Positions 17,321-25,415 of a stretch of 64,000 bases of DNA are shown piece by piece. Within the stretch, counting starts at the first letter, position 1, and every line of letters starts with the position of its first letter. The notes beneath the pieces were generated by a model, which ran no database searches, was not told the DNA's origin, and worked only from the letters and a program-made list of their open reading frames with translations. The position numbers and the translations under genes were made by a program. Origin of the DNA: an uncultured Saprospiraceae bacterium (lineage in GTDB: Bacteria > Bacteroidota > Bacteroidia > Chitinophagales > Saprospiraceae); NCBI GenBank assembly GCA_905480605.1, contig CAJQRD010000016.1, forward strand, positions 62,001-126,000, written 5' to 3'.

Positions 17321-18508
17321 TTATACAAACAACTTCTCCAGTTCTACTTTCCATTTGCCAAAATGATCAATAATTGGATCATCTGATCTTTGGTGTTGTA
17401 CAATATTGAAAAATATGTCAGTAGTATTTCTAACATTATTACGATAATGAGAACGGCCATGTTGAGACAAAAGAGCAAACTCAGCTTCAAGTATTTTCAA
17501 TTGTTTCGGACCAAATTTACTGGCTGCAAAACTCCAAACATATGTTCCATGACTGTTTACCAATTCCCACACACAATGCACCATTTCTCTGCCTTGTACG
17601 ACAAAGACAAATCCAAATTGTGGTTCAACTGTCAACATCAATTTTTGAGAGTCCAACAAAATATTGGCTAAAAATTCAAGTTGCGCTTTGTTACGTATGT
17701 TTTCATCTTCCAAAATATGAAAGAGAATTTCGCGTTCAAACTCATCTATGTTTCCAAAATCTTGCAATACCCCTTCCTCTTTAGTGGAGTCAAAAAGTAA
17801 AGCGCCATTAATAGAATCCTTAGCAATACGTTTCCAGTTGTCTATCTTATATGATTTCAAAACATAAATTGCATCACTGTCAATTTGAGCCAAGTCTTCA
17901 GAACTGCATTCTACTACCTCGACAATCTTATTTGTAATCTTCAATGAGATATTAACATCAATTGTATTCTTCTTTAAAATTTTAGAAAAATAAGGTTTGA
18001 TATATTCATAATCAGGAATCATATTTACTTGTGGAATTTCCAGAATTTGATCTTTATCTGACCATTTAAATTTCTTAATGAAGGAAATTTTTCCGTGACC
18101 AATATTGAGTTTCTTGATGGGCACAGTAATTACCATATCATGAAACTTAGAATGCGAATTAGAATCAGAATTAGAATCATATGGCATCATGTCTTTGGCA
18201 TCGGATTGGTAATAACTCAAACAAGCACAAAATGCTCCCCAATCTAAATGGATAAAATATAAGTTTAAAACTTCTGCCTTTGGCTTCTGTTGTGCCCACG
18301 ACTCATTGTACGGTGCTTTAAAATCTAAAACGTTGACACTTAGAGTTGAAGAATTCTTATCATAAGTTTTCATTTCAAGCAACCAAAATATGGGTCTCTG
18401 TGAAAATTTAAAAAATTTAAATGGCAAATTGGTTTGCCTCAATGATAAACCCAATCCTGGATTAAACCATATCTTATCTTGAAATATTTTTACTGCGACT
18501 GTCTTCAC
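17321..18508 (-). CDS. Hypothetical protein, 395 residues
   Basis: I do not recognise this protein. It has no signal peptide or membrane helix and is mixed alpha/beta. The N-terminal half is rich in aromatic residues (WFNPGLGLSLRQTNLPFKFF, LYFIHLDWGAFCACLSYY); a serine/asparagine-rich linker (DSNSDSNSHSK) follows. The C-terminal third (EFEREILFHILEDENIRN to the end) is helical and contains CVWELVNSHGTYVWSF. It starts 10 bases after the dehydratase gene and so probably shares its transcript with the nucleoid-associated protein and dehydratase genes. Confidence 0.7.
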   Translation of the reverse strand: MKTVAVKIFQDKIWFNPGLGLSLRQTNLPFKFFKFSQRPIFWLLEMKTYDKNSSTLSVNVLDFKAPYNESWAQQKPKAEVLNLYFIHLDWGAFCACLSYYQSDAKDMMPYDSNSDSNSHSKFHDMVITVPIKKLNIGHGKISFIKKFKWSDKDQILEIPQVNMIPDYEYIKPYFSKILKKNTIDVNISLKITNKIVEVVECSSEDLAQIDSDAIYVLKSYKIDNWKRIAKDSINGALLFDSTKEEGVLQDFGNIDEFEREILFHILEDENIRNKAQLEFLANILLDSQKLMLTVEPQFGFVFVVQGREMVHCVWELVNSHGTYVWSFAASKFGPKQLKILEAEFALLSQHGRSHYRNNVRNTTDIFFNIVQHQRSDDPIIDHFGKWKVELEKLFV

Positions 18509-18518
18509 TAAATTAAGA

Positions 18519-19460
18519 TTAAAATGGAAGTTTACCTAAATCAACATTTCCCCCTGTGATTATTATTCCTACTTTCTTTCCTCTGAAGCTTTCTTTCTCC
18601 TTCAAGAGCGCAGCAAATGGAACGGCACATGATGGTTCGATAATTATTTTCATACGCTCCCAAATCAATCTTAGGGCGGCAATTATTTCATCTTCATCAA
18701 CTAGGATTATCCTCTCAACATTCTTTTGAATGATCGGAAAATTAATATCTCCCAAATGTGTTCGTAACCCATCAGCTATTGTATTGGCTTTCTCATTTAT
18801 CTCTATCCGTCCACTTTTCATAGATCTAAACGCATCATCAACATTTGATGGCTCACCTCCAATAGTTATGCATGATTTTCCAAAGGCTTGAACTGCCATG
18901 GATGTTCCTGCTAACAATCCACCTCCACCCACTGGTGTCATAACAACATTTAAGTCTGGATAGTCTTCCAGTAATTCTTTAGCAGCTGTTCCTTGTCCTA
19001 ATATAACATTAAAGTCATTTGATGGATGCAAAAAAGCAGCACCTAGCCTGTTCGAAATTTCATCAGCTGCATCTTGTCTATCTCCAATTGTTGGAAACAC
19101 TTCTGTGATTTTTCCTCCATAACCTTTTACAGCATCTTTTTTTACCTGTGGAGCATTTTCTGGCATAACAATGTAAGCAGGAATATTCAACAATTGTGCA
19201 CCAAGAGCAACTGCCTGCGCCATATTTCCTGAGGAGTGCGTAACTACACCTTTTGACTTTTGATCATCTGACAAATTCAAGATAGCATGCATCGCACCTC
19301 TCATTTTAAACGCCCCCATTTTCTGGAAATTCTCACATTTAAAATAAACCTCAGCACCTGATAATTTATTCAAATAATTTGATGTCAAAACTGGTGTTCT
19401 GTGAATGAAAGGTTGGATCTTTTCAGCACATTCACTTAATATTTTCTTGTAATCATTCAT
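18519..19460 (-). CDS. Threonine/serine dehydratase (PLP fold type II)
   Basis: The 313-residue protein carries PLP Lys52 in FKMRGA, the substrate-binding SSGNMAQA loop (around 76-83), the glycine-rich phosphate cup GGGGLLAG (around 177-184) and GGNVDLG at the C-terminus. It lacks the C-terminal ACT regulatory domain of biosynthetic IlvA, so it is of the short catabolic/serine-racemase-like type that deaminates L-threonine or L-serine to the 2-oxo acid. Racemase activity cannot be excluded. It is the middle gene of a three-gene minus-strand unit (24 bases after the nucleoid protein gene, 10 bases before the hypothetical gene). Confidence 0.88.
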   Translation of the reverse strand: MNDYKKILSECAEKIQPFIHRTPVLTSNYLNKLSGAEVYFKCENFQKMGAFKMRGAMHAILNLSDDQKSKGVVTHSSGNMAQAVALGAQLLNIPAYIVMPENAPQVKKDAVKGYGGKITEVFPTIGDRQDAADEISNRLGAAFLHPSNDFNVILGQGTAAKELLEDYPDLNVVMTPVGGGGLLAGTSMAVQAFGKSCITIGGEPSNVDDAFRSMKSGRIEINEKANTIADGLRTHLGDINFPIIQKNVERIILVDEDEIIAALRLIWERMKIIIEPSCAVPFAALLKEKESFRGKKVGIIITGGNVDLGKLPF

Positions 19461-19483
19461 GGAGGTTTCTTAATTAAAATATC

Positions 19484-20536
19484 CTAGGCTTCATTATCAT
19501 AAAACAACTTGTAAAATTTTCGACCATTATCATCAACACCTTTTTCAACCATATTCCTGTTTCCATGAATATAAACACTAAAATTCTTATCCAATTTAAG
19601 CACGGATTTGAAAATCTTGGATTGATTTTTTACAGCAGCTTGAGACACATCAAAACTGTCATGCAACTCAACATTATTTTCTTCTTGATAATCCTTTTTA
19701 TATGATTTAAATTCTTTTTTAACTTCTTCCTCTTCCCCAAACAAACTGTCAAGATATGATGACTCATTAAAACTTTCTTCTTGCTTTAAATATGATTGTG
19801 ACGCATTGAGTATATACGCTTCGTCACTCTTATCCGTATCATATAAGGGTTTCAATCGTTCATTGACAAATGCCTTTGTGGCTTGGATATACACTTTAGT
19901 TTTATAGTAATCGTCTGACCGACTTTCAATATTTAAAAAATCTTGTCTCCAATAAATCGCATCTTTATTTCTGTTCGACTTATCAACAACACATAGTTTA
20001 TATCCATCTTCTTTTTCTGTATTGAAAATAACACAAGCCTTATCCAGTTTTGAAATACTGATTCCATCGGCATGTCCCATGGCGTATTGCCCATTTAGCT
20101 TATCGAGTTTTAAATAACTGTCCTTTGCTTCAGACTTAAAAATAACAATTGCAGATACCAATTCATCATCAATCACAAGATCTTCAACATAACTCATCAT
20201 CAAGTCTCCTGATTTGATATTTGGATGCGTAGATTGATTGTATAAGTATTTGGCAATCACCTTAGACTGCTCATGAATAATAGTAGGGTTTTCAAAGATC
20301 TCGGACACATATTTATAAACCGGATTCATCTCCACATCACCTTCTAGAAATGTAAAGGAGAAAAATTCTGGTTCTTTGAAGTTGTCAAAAAAGTACTTCA
20401 ATAACAATGATCTTAAATAGTCATCTTCTCGGATTCTTATTGGATCAGGAGAGGTTTTAATGCCTTCAGAATCTGCGTGATCACCAATATAGTGTACAGA
20501 TACTGCCTTAAATTGGGCATTTATATAATTTATCAT
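19484..20536 (-). CDS. 37-kDa nucleoid-associated protein (NdpA/YejK family)
   Basis: The protein has 350 residues and matches the NdpA family over its length: INYINAQFKAVSVHYIGDH at the N-terminus, a central YVEDLVIDDELVSAIVIFKSE segment, GISISKLDKACVIFN, and YWRQDFLNIESRSDDYYKT. The protein is acidic toward the end of the middle part (FGEEEEVKKEFKS) and lacks secretion signals. Family members bind the nucleoid; molecular role is not known. A perfect -7 box sits 20 bases before the start. Confidence 0.88.
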   Translation of the reverse strand: MINYINAQFKAVSVHYIGDHADSEGIKTSPDPIRIREDDYLRSLLLKYFFDNFKEPEFFSFTFLEGDVEMNPVYKYVSEIFENPTIIHEQSKVIAKYLYNQSTHPNIKSGDLMMSYVEDLVIDDELVSAIVIFKSEAKDSYLKLDKLNGQYAMGHADGISISKLDKACVIFNTEKEDGYKLCVVDKSNRNKDAIYWRQDFLNIESRSDDYYKTKVYIQATKAFVNERLKPLYDTDKSDEAYILNASQSYLKQEESFNESSYLDSLFGEEEEVKKEFKSYKKDYQEENNVELHDSFDVSQAAVKNQSKIFKSVLKLDKNFSVYIHGNRNMVEKGVDDNGRKFYKLFYDNEA

Positions 20537-20555
20537 TCTTTCTAAATTTCTGTGC

Positions 20556-20563
20556 CAAAGATA
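20556..20563 (-). promoter_or_regulatory. -7 promoter box for the nucleoid-protein/dehydratase operon
   Basis: Minus strand reads TATCTTTG, an exact TAnnTTTG match, 20 bases upstream of the start codon at 20536. Confidence 0.55.
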
Positions 20564-20639
20564 AGGAGTTGCAGTTAATGCGCTTAATAATTACTAATGA
20601 GTTTCTCAACAGTTCTGAAATTTTAAAAAAAAATAACTG

Positions 20640-21035
20640 CTATTTTTCAGGAAGATTTTCCATAACCCATAAATTCAAATCTATTAGCTTCTTAGAAAAC
20701 TTGTAGCCGAATTCAGTCAGTTTATACTCAACTCTAGGTGGCACTTCGGCAAATACCTTCCTGCTGACAATTTTAGATTCCTCCAGCCTTTTTAATGTTA
20801 AAGAAAGCATGCGTGAAGAAATATTTGGAATATATTTTTTCAACTTGTTAAATCGCGTATCACTATTGTAAGCCAAGTTGTATATTACAAACAAACTCCA
20901 CTTATCAACGCTTGGTGCAAATACATCTCTGACTGGACACATTTGCTTTCCATCACAAACCTTTACATAATCATAAAATCTTTTGATTTTTTCTTTGTAC
21001 TTAACTTCCTGATTATCAGCTATAGTTACCTCCAT
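20640..21035 (-). CDS. HxlR-family winged-helix regulator
   Basis: This 131-residue protein has a single HxlR-type winged helix: CPVRDVFAPSVDKWSLFVIYNL, then RFNKLKKYIPNISSRMLSLTLKRLEES and the wing REVEY-like segment RVEYKLTEFGYKF. The cysteine just before the domain (MCPVRD) is at the position used for redox or electrophile sensing in YodB/HypR-type members, although this is only suggestive. It is divergent from a DinB-family gene with a 94-base spacer full of TTACTAA repeats, so auto- and cross-regulation is likely. Confidence 0.9.
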   Translation of the reverse strand: MEVTIADNQEVKYKEKIKRFYDYVKVCDGKQMCPVRDVFAPSVDKWSLFVIYNLAYNSDTRFNKLKKYIPNISSRMLSLTLKRLEESKIVSRKVFAEVPPRVEYKLTEFGYKFSKKLIDLNLWVMENLPEK

Positions 21036-21089
21036 GTTACTTAGTTATGTATATGATACTTCTAGTTTTACTGTAAATAATAATCTACA

Positions 21090-21110
21090 TTAGTAATTAA
21101 TTATTACTAA
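21090..21110. promoter_or_regulatory. Palindromic operator candidate between HxlR and DinB genes
   Basis: TTAGTAA, seven bases, then TTACTAA: perfect 7-bp arms. Two further TTACTAA copies follow directly (starting at 21112 and 21122), the last overlapping the DinB ribosome-binding region. This clustering in the divergent spacer is typical of a regulator's binding sites. Confidence 0.6.
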
Positions 21111-21129
21111 GTTACTAAAAATTACTAAA

Positions 21130-21654
21130 ATGAAAAAGGCAGAAATAATAAAAGAATTGAATATCAGTTTTGACCAGTTGCTGCATCTCATGAAAAAACA
21201 TGAAAATCACAAGTTTTCTGAAGTTCTTATCGAAGGTAAATGGACAGCAGGTCAACATGTTGAACATTTGAGGATGTCAACCTCACCTATCAATACCCTA
21301 ATGAAACTTCCAAAATTTATATTAAGATACAAATGGGGCGTATGCAACAGACCCGAAAGAAATTTTGAAGAACTGGTAAACAAATACGAAGCAAAATTGC
21401 AAAACTTGGTCGGCACTGCACCTTCCAAATTTATGCCCAAATTTGTGAGTGCTTCTGAAAAAGATGTCATTCTAGAAAAGTTAGACAAAGAACGCCATAA
21501 AATGATCAAGTTGATTGAAAAATGGGATGAAAAATCATTGTCAAAATACGTAATCCCCCATCCTCTTCTTGGAAAACTAAGTGTTAGAGAGATGCTTTAT
21601 TTTACAATTTTGCATACAGATCATCATAGACAAATATTGAAGGATAGGTATTAA
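21130..21654 (+). CDS. DinB-family (DinB_2) protein
   Basis: A 174-residue four-helix-bundle protein with the DinB metal ligands: WTAGQHVEHL in helix 2 and FTILHTDHHRQ in the last helix, i.e. three well-placed histidines. These proteins resemble bacillithiol or mycothiol transferases and often act in stress or detoxification; the substrate here is unknown. Its divergent partner is an HxlR-type sensor with a conserved cysteine, which fits an electrophile-response pair (inference). Confidence 0.88.
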   Translation: MKKAEIIKELNISFDQLLHLMKKHENHKFSEVLIEGKWTAGQHVEHLRMSTSPINTLMKLPKFILRYKWGVCNRPERNFEELVNKYEAKLQNLVGTAPSKFMPKFVSASEKDVILEKLDKERHKMIKLIEKWDEKSLSKYVIPHPLLGKLSVREMLYFTILHTDHHRQILKDRY

Positions 21655-21686
21655 GATTTGATTGCTTAAAACATAGGCTATAAAAA

Positions 21687-21716
21687 AACAGATTGCTTTT
21701 CACAAAACAATCTGTT
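21687..21716. terminator. Shared terminator between converging DinB and pdhB genes
   Basis: Arms AACAGATTG (21687-21695) and CAATCTGTT (21708-21716), extended by TTTT/AAAA toward the loop. An A-run lies on the left and T-rich DNA on the right, so it can work in both directions. Confidence 0.65.
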
Positions 21717-21743
21717 CAATATTTTTAATATTTCTTTGGTTTA

Positions 21744-22730
21744 TTAAGCCTTAGAATACATAACTTCTTTTACAGCTCTAATCACCTTTTCCGGATTGGG
21801 CATATACTCTTCAACAAAAGTTGGGGCATAAGACAAAGATGTATCAGCTGCATTGATTCTAGTTACTGGGGCATCTAAATAATCGAAAGCATACTTTTGG
21901 ATCTCATATGCAATCTCAGCAGAAACCCCTGCAAACGGCCATGATTCATCCACAACCACAATCCTGTTCGTTTTCTTTACTGATTCAACCAAAGTATGAT
22001 GATCCAAAGGTCTGATTGTTCTCAAGTCAATAACTTCGGCTGAAATTCCTTCTTTTGCCAATTCTTCTGCAGCCTTTTCAGCAACCAACATCATTTTATT
22101 AAAAGATACTATAGTTACATCAGTTCCTTCTCTTCTTATAGCTGCTTTTCCAATTGGAGTCAAATACTCTCCTTCTGGCACTTCACCTTTATATCCATAT
22201 AGAGATTCAGACTCCATAAAACAGATTGGATCTTCATCTCTAATCGCTGATTTCAATAATCCTTTTGCATCTTTAGGATCAACTATTGAAATTACTTTTA
22301 GCCCTGGTACATTCGCCATCCAACTTTCAAATGTTTGTGAATGCTGTTGTGCCAATTGACCCGCTGCCCCAGATGGACCTCTAAATACAATTGGACATGT
22401 AAACTCTCCAGCAGACTGAGACAATGTCTTTGCCGCGTTGTTTACGATTTGATCAAATGCTAAGACTGCAAAGTTCCAAGTCATGAATTCAACGATTGGT
22501 CTCAATCCATTGATTGCGGCTCCAACACCAATTCCAGCGAAACCCAATTCTGCAATTGGTGTATCAATAACACGTCTGGGACCAAACTCTTCGAGCATAC
22601 CTTTACTCACTTTGTAAGCACCATTGTATTCAGCAACTTCTTCGCCCATTAAAAAGACACTTTCGTCTCTTCTCATTTCTTCTGACATCGCTTCATTCAG
22701 CGCATCCCTTAATGTTATAATTCTTGACAT
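21744..22730 (-). CDS. pdhB: Pyruvate dehydrogenase E1 component, beta subunit
   Basis: The 328-residue length and sequence are those of an E1-beta transketolase-like subunit: LRDALNEAMSEEMRRDESVFLMGEEV at the start, TPIAELGFAGIGVGAA (thiamin diphosphate domain), RGPSGAAGQLAQQHSQ, and the C-terminal domain VIDLRTIRPLD. It forms an alpha2beta2 enzyme that decarboxylates pyruvate for acetyl-CoA. The E1-alpha and E2 genes are not in the window, so pdhB stands alone here, as is common in this phylum. A branched-chain 2-oxoacid E1-beta is the main alternative. Confidence 0.92.
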   Translation of the reverse strand: MSRIITLRDALNEAMSEEMRRDESVFLMGEEVAEYNGAYKVSKGMLEEFGPRRVIDTPIAELGFAGIGVGAAINGLRPIVEFMTWNFAVLAFDQIVNNAAKTLSQSAGEFTCPIVFRGPSGAAGQLAQQHSQTFESWMANVPGLKVISIVDPKDAKGLLKSAIRDEDPICFMESESLYGYKGEVPEGEYLTPIGKAAIRREGTDVTIVSFNKMMLVAEKAAEELAKEGISAEVIDLRTIRPLDHHTLVESVKKTNRIVVVDESWPFAGVSAEIAYEIQKYAFDYLDAPVTRINAADTSLSYAPTFVEEYMPNPEKVIRAVKEVMYSKA

Positions 22731-22845
22731 ATCGTAATTTTATTAAAACGAGGACAAAAATAGGTATATCTGCTGAAATCAATAGCAAAATCATTAATAG
22801 AGTTTTAAATCTATACTAGATTGTTAAGTAATACCCCATTAAACT

Positions 22846-24201
22846 TTAATTTTTCTTGATTTTAAATGACTCTTCTAAATTAAGACCTCCCAAACCTCCT
22901 GAACTCATAACCAATAAAACCTCGGTACCATCATGTTTTGATGCCAAAATCTCATCTTTAAACATATCCTTATTGTCAAACACCAGCATATCTTTATGAT
23001 TAAAGTGTTTGCATACTTCCTCAGTATCAAGTAACGGCATGTTCTTCATTTGCATAGCATGCGGATCAAAGAAAACAAATGCTTTATCTGCTTCATCCAT
23101 AGTGTCTTTATATTGAGGTATAAATGCTGTATCTAAGCTAGAAAAAGTATGTAATTCCAATAATGCCTTTACCTTCTTAGCCGGGAACCTACTCCTTATT
23201 GCCTCAACTGTAGCCTTACATTTTGATGGCGCATGGGCAAAATCTTTATAAACAATCAAGTTTTCATTTTCAGAAACCAATTCCAATCTTTTCGCAGCAC
23301 CAGTAAATGAGGCAATACATTTAAAAAACTGCTCTGTTGGAACGCCAAGCTCCTTACATACATTAAATGCGGCCTTTAAGTTGAGCATATTGTGGTTTCC
23401 AAAAATCTTAACTGGGTACTTTTCATCACCGAACTCGATTTCACCCTTTTTATTAAGATCAAGTGCTTTATAAGAGATCCTTTTGGGAGGAAAACTTTCA
23501 TTCAAAACCATGTGGTTCAACTCAACATCAGATTGATCGTAGTAACAAACAGAGTCTGTATTAAGGCCATTTAAAAAGGATCTGAATATATCCTTATAGG
23601 CATCATATGTTTTATAGATATTGACATGATCCCAGGCCATGCCAGTAATTACAGCAATATTAGGTTTGTAATGTAACATTTTAGCTTTATCATCAAGACA
23701 AGAGCTTGGGTACTCATCGCCTTCAACAATCAAAATATCTGAATGAGAAAGTTTGACCATTTTATCAAATCCTTCCAAATTAGCGCCTACCAAGTAGTCA
23801 AAATCATAACCCAACAATCTCAAAACATGCATTATCATCGCCGTCGTCGATGTTTTTCCATGAGATCCAGAAATACAAACACGTTTTTGTGCATTAGAAC
23901 GTGAGGTGACAAATTCAGGAAAAGAGTAAATCGGTAGACCCAATTCTTGAGCCTTTAACAACTCAGGATTATCCTTTTTAGCATGTTTTCCTAAAATTAT
24001 GGCATCAATATCGCTGTTAATACGACTTGAATCCCATCCCATTTTGTCAGGTAATAGACCTTTGGCTAATAAACGAGATTTAGATGGTTCGTATATTTCA
24101 TCGTCAGAACCTGTTATTTCATTGGACATTTCGGCCAAATCGATAGCCACATTGTGCATCACACTTCCTCCAATTGCAATTAAGTGGTATTTATTTTGCA
24201 T
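22846..24201 (-). CDS. mpl: UDP-N-acetylmuramate:L-Ala-gamma-D-Glu-meso-DAP ligase
   Basis: This is a Mur-ligase-family enzyme for murein peptide recycling. The N-terminal dinucleotide-like fold reads YHLIAIGGSVMHNVA, the ATP loop GSHGKTSTT, and the central domain has VEGDEYPSS and GMAWDHVNIYKT; FGNHNMLNLKAA and DFAHAPSKCKATVEA mark the C-terminal domain. These residues separate Mpl from MurC. The frame extends to an ATG at 24222, but the ATG at 24201 gives the family start MQNKYHLIAIGG. It joins recovered tripeptide to UDP-MurNAc in the cytoplasm. It is transcribed away from a tiny lipoprotein and mnmD. Confidence 0.92.
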   Translation of the reverse strand: MQNKYHLIAIGGSVMHNVAIDLAEMSNEITGSDDEIYEPSKSRLLAKGLLPDKMGWDSSRINSDIDAIILGKHAKKDNPELLKAQELGLPIYSFPEFVTSRSNAQKRVCISGSHGKTSTTAMIMHVLRLLGYDFDYLVGANLEGFDKMVKLSHSDILIVEGDEYPSSCLDDKAKMLHYKPNIAVITGMAWDHVNIYKTYDAYKDIFRSFLNGLNTDSVCYYDQSDVELNHMVLNESFPPKRISYKALDLNKKGEIEFGDEKYPVKIFGNHNMLNLKAAFNVCKELGVPTEQFFKCIASFTGAAKRLELVSENENLIVYKDFAHAPSKCKATVEAIRSRFPAKKVKALLELHTFSSLDTAFIPQYKDTMDEADKAFVFFDPHAMQMKNMPLLDTEEVCKHFNHKDMLVFDNKDMFKDEILASKHDGTEVLLVMSSGGLGGLNLEESFKIKKN

Positions 24202-24244
24202 AGTACTTATTAAGAAATTCAAAACTAATAAGAATTATTAATAA

Positions 24245-24252
24245 TATATTTG
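24245..24252 (+). promoter_or_regulatory. -7 promoter box for the small lipoprotein and mnmD
   Basis: TATATTTG is an exact TAnnTTTG match, 41 bases before the lipoprotein ATG at 24293. Confidence 0.5.
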
Positions 24253-24292
24253 CAAACGTTACGTTCAGATAGATATAAAGGGATATAATATA

Positions 24293-24436
24293 ATGAGAAG
24301 AAATAAGTTAAAATTCGCTGCCAAAGTTTTTGCATTGTTAATCATGCTATCAACTTTTTCATCATGTTCAAAAAAAGGTGTAGGATGTCCTAATAACTTT
24401 AAGGTGTTGCCAACAATCAACATCAACATTTTTTAA
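24293..24436 (+). CDS. Tiny lipoprotein, 47 residues
   Basis: The short open frame reads a basic start (MRRNKLKFAAK), a hydrophobic helix (VFALLIMLSTFSSC) ending in a lipobox cysteine, then only about 22 mature residues (SKKGVGCPNNFKVLPTI and a short tail). A -7 box precedes it and mnmD begins 26 bases after its stop. A lipidated peptide of this size with a second cysteine is plausible in Bacteroidota, where such mini-lipoproteins are common and poorly studied. No function is known. Confidence 0.65.
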   Translation: MRRNKLKFAAKVFALLIMLSTFSSCSKKGVGCPNNFKVLPTININIF

Positions 24437-24461
24437 GAACATTTTCATCCACATAGACTAA

Positions 24462-25133
24462 ATGTCACAAAGCATTCATCCATCTCATGATGGTTCTGAC
24501 ACTGTATTTTCAGAAAAGTATAATGCTCACTACCATTCCGTATTTGGAGCGATAGAAGAGGCTATTCATGTCTTTATTGCTGCTGGTCTTTTCCATTACC
24601 ATAAAAAGGGATATACCTCATTAAGGATATTTGAAATGGGGCTTGGAACAGGTTTAAACGCCTTTCTCTCCTATCTAGAAGCCAATAGATTCAATATTAA
24701 GATTGATTATCAGGCTATTGAGTCTGATCCAGTCGATAATAAAATTTATGACGCTATAAATTATCCTGAGCAACTCAGCAGAAATGAGAAACCAGCATTT
24801 TTAAAACTGCACTCATCTTCTTGGGGAAATCCACACCACTTCAATGAGAACTTCACTTTAACGAAGTACCACAATAGTATTGAAAATCAAGTAATTGAGG
24901 GTAACCTTGATTTGATTTTCTACGATGCATTTGCACCTACATGTCAAGCTCATTTGTGGGAAGAACCCATTCATAAAAAGCTGTATGATCTTCTAAATCC
25001 AGGTGGCGCTCTGGTCACCTATTGCACTAAAGGAACCTTCCGAAGAATGCTTGAAAGTCTTGGCTACAAAATCGAAAAATTGAATGGCCCAGCCAAGAAA
25101 AGGGAAATGATGCGGGCCACTAAACTCAAATAG
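24462..25133 (+). CDS. mnmD: tRNA 5-methylaminomethyl-2-thiouridine methyltransferase
   Basis: The 223-residue product is a class I SAM methyltransferase of the MnmD type, i.e. MnmC without the oxidase half. Motif I is FEMGLGTGLNAF, and the DUF752 signature LIFYDAFAPTCQAHLWEE is followed by PGGALVTYCTKGTFRRMLESLG and GPAKKREMMRAT. It methylates nm5s2U34 in the wobble position of tRNAs for Lys, Glu and Gln. Length is normal for the stand-alone enzyme. It lies just behind a tiny lipoprotein gene and probably shares its promoter. Confidence 0.92.
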   Translation: MSQSIHPSHDGSDTVFSEKYNAHYHSVFGAIEEAIHVFIAAGLFHYHKKGYTSLRIFEMGLGTGLNAFLSYLEANRFNIKIDYQAIESDPVDNKIYDAINYPEQLSRNEKPAFLKLHSSSWGNPHHFNENFTLTKYHNSIENQVIEGNLDLIFYDAFAPTCQAHLWEEPIHKKLYDLLNPGGALVTYCTKGTFRRMLESLGYKIEKLNGPAKKREMMRATKLK

Positions 25134-25378
25134 TCAATAATAATCCAAAATGAGAGGACCTCGCATGTCTACAGGACATAACATGTCGTTTTCTTAAGGG
25201 TTTACCCTAAGTAAATCATTATCAGACATAAGGTAGACGCTTTAATTTTTCGTTAATCCGAAGCTATTAGGTTTAAAAAAATGTATATTTATTTAGCAAT
25301 TTGGAGAAACTACATCTCTTCGTCGTTCCTAGTTGATGACTTAAAGGTCATAAACTCATTTTATGTAATATGAAAGTG

Positions 25379-25402
25379 TTATTTTGTACCAATACAAAAT
25401 AA
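25379..25402. promoter_or_regulatory. Perfect 10-bp inverted repeat directly before the symporter start
   Basis: TTATTTTGTA, four bases (CCAA), TACAAAATAA. It ends 13 bases before the ATG at 25416, so it can be an operator or form a hairpin in the 5' leader over the ribosome-binding region. The rest of the 25134-25415 gap shows no gene. Confidence 0.55.
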
Positions 25403-25415
25403 ACAATCAACTGAT

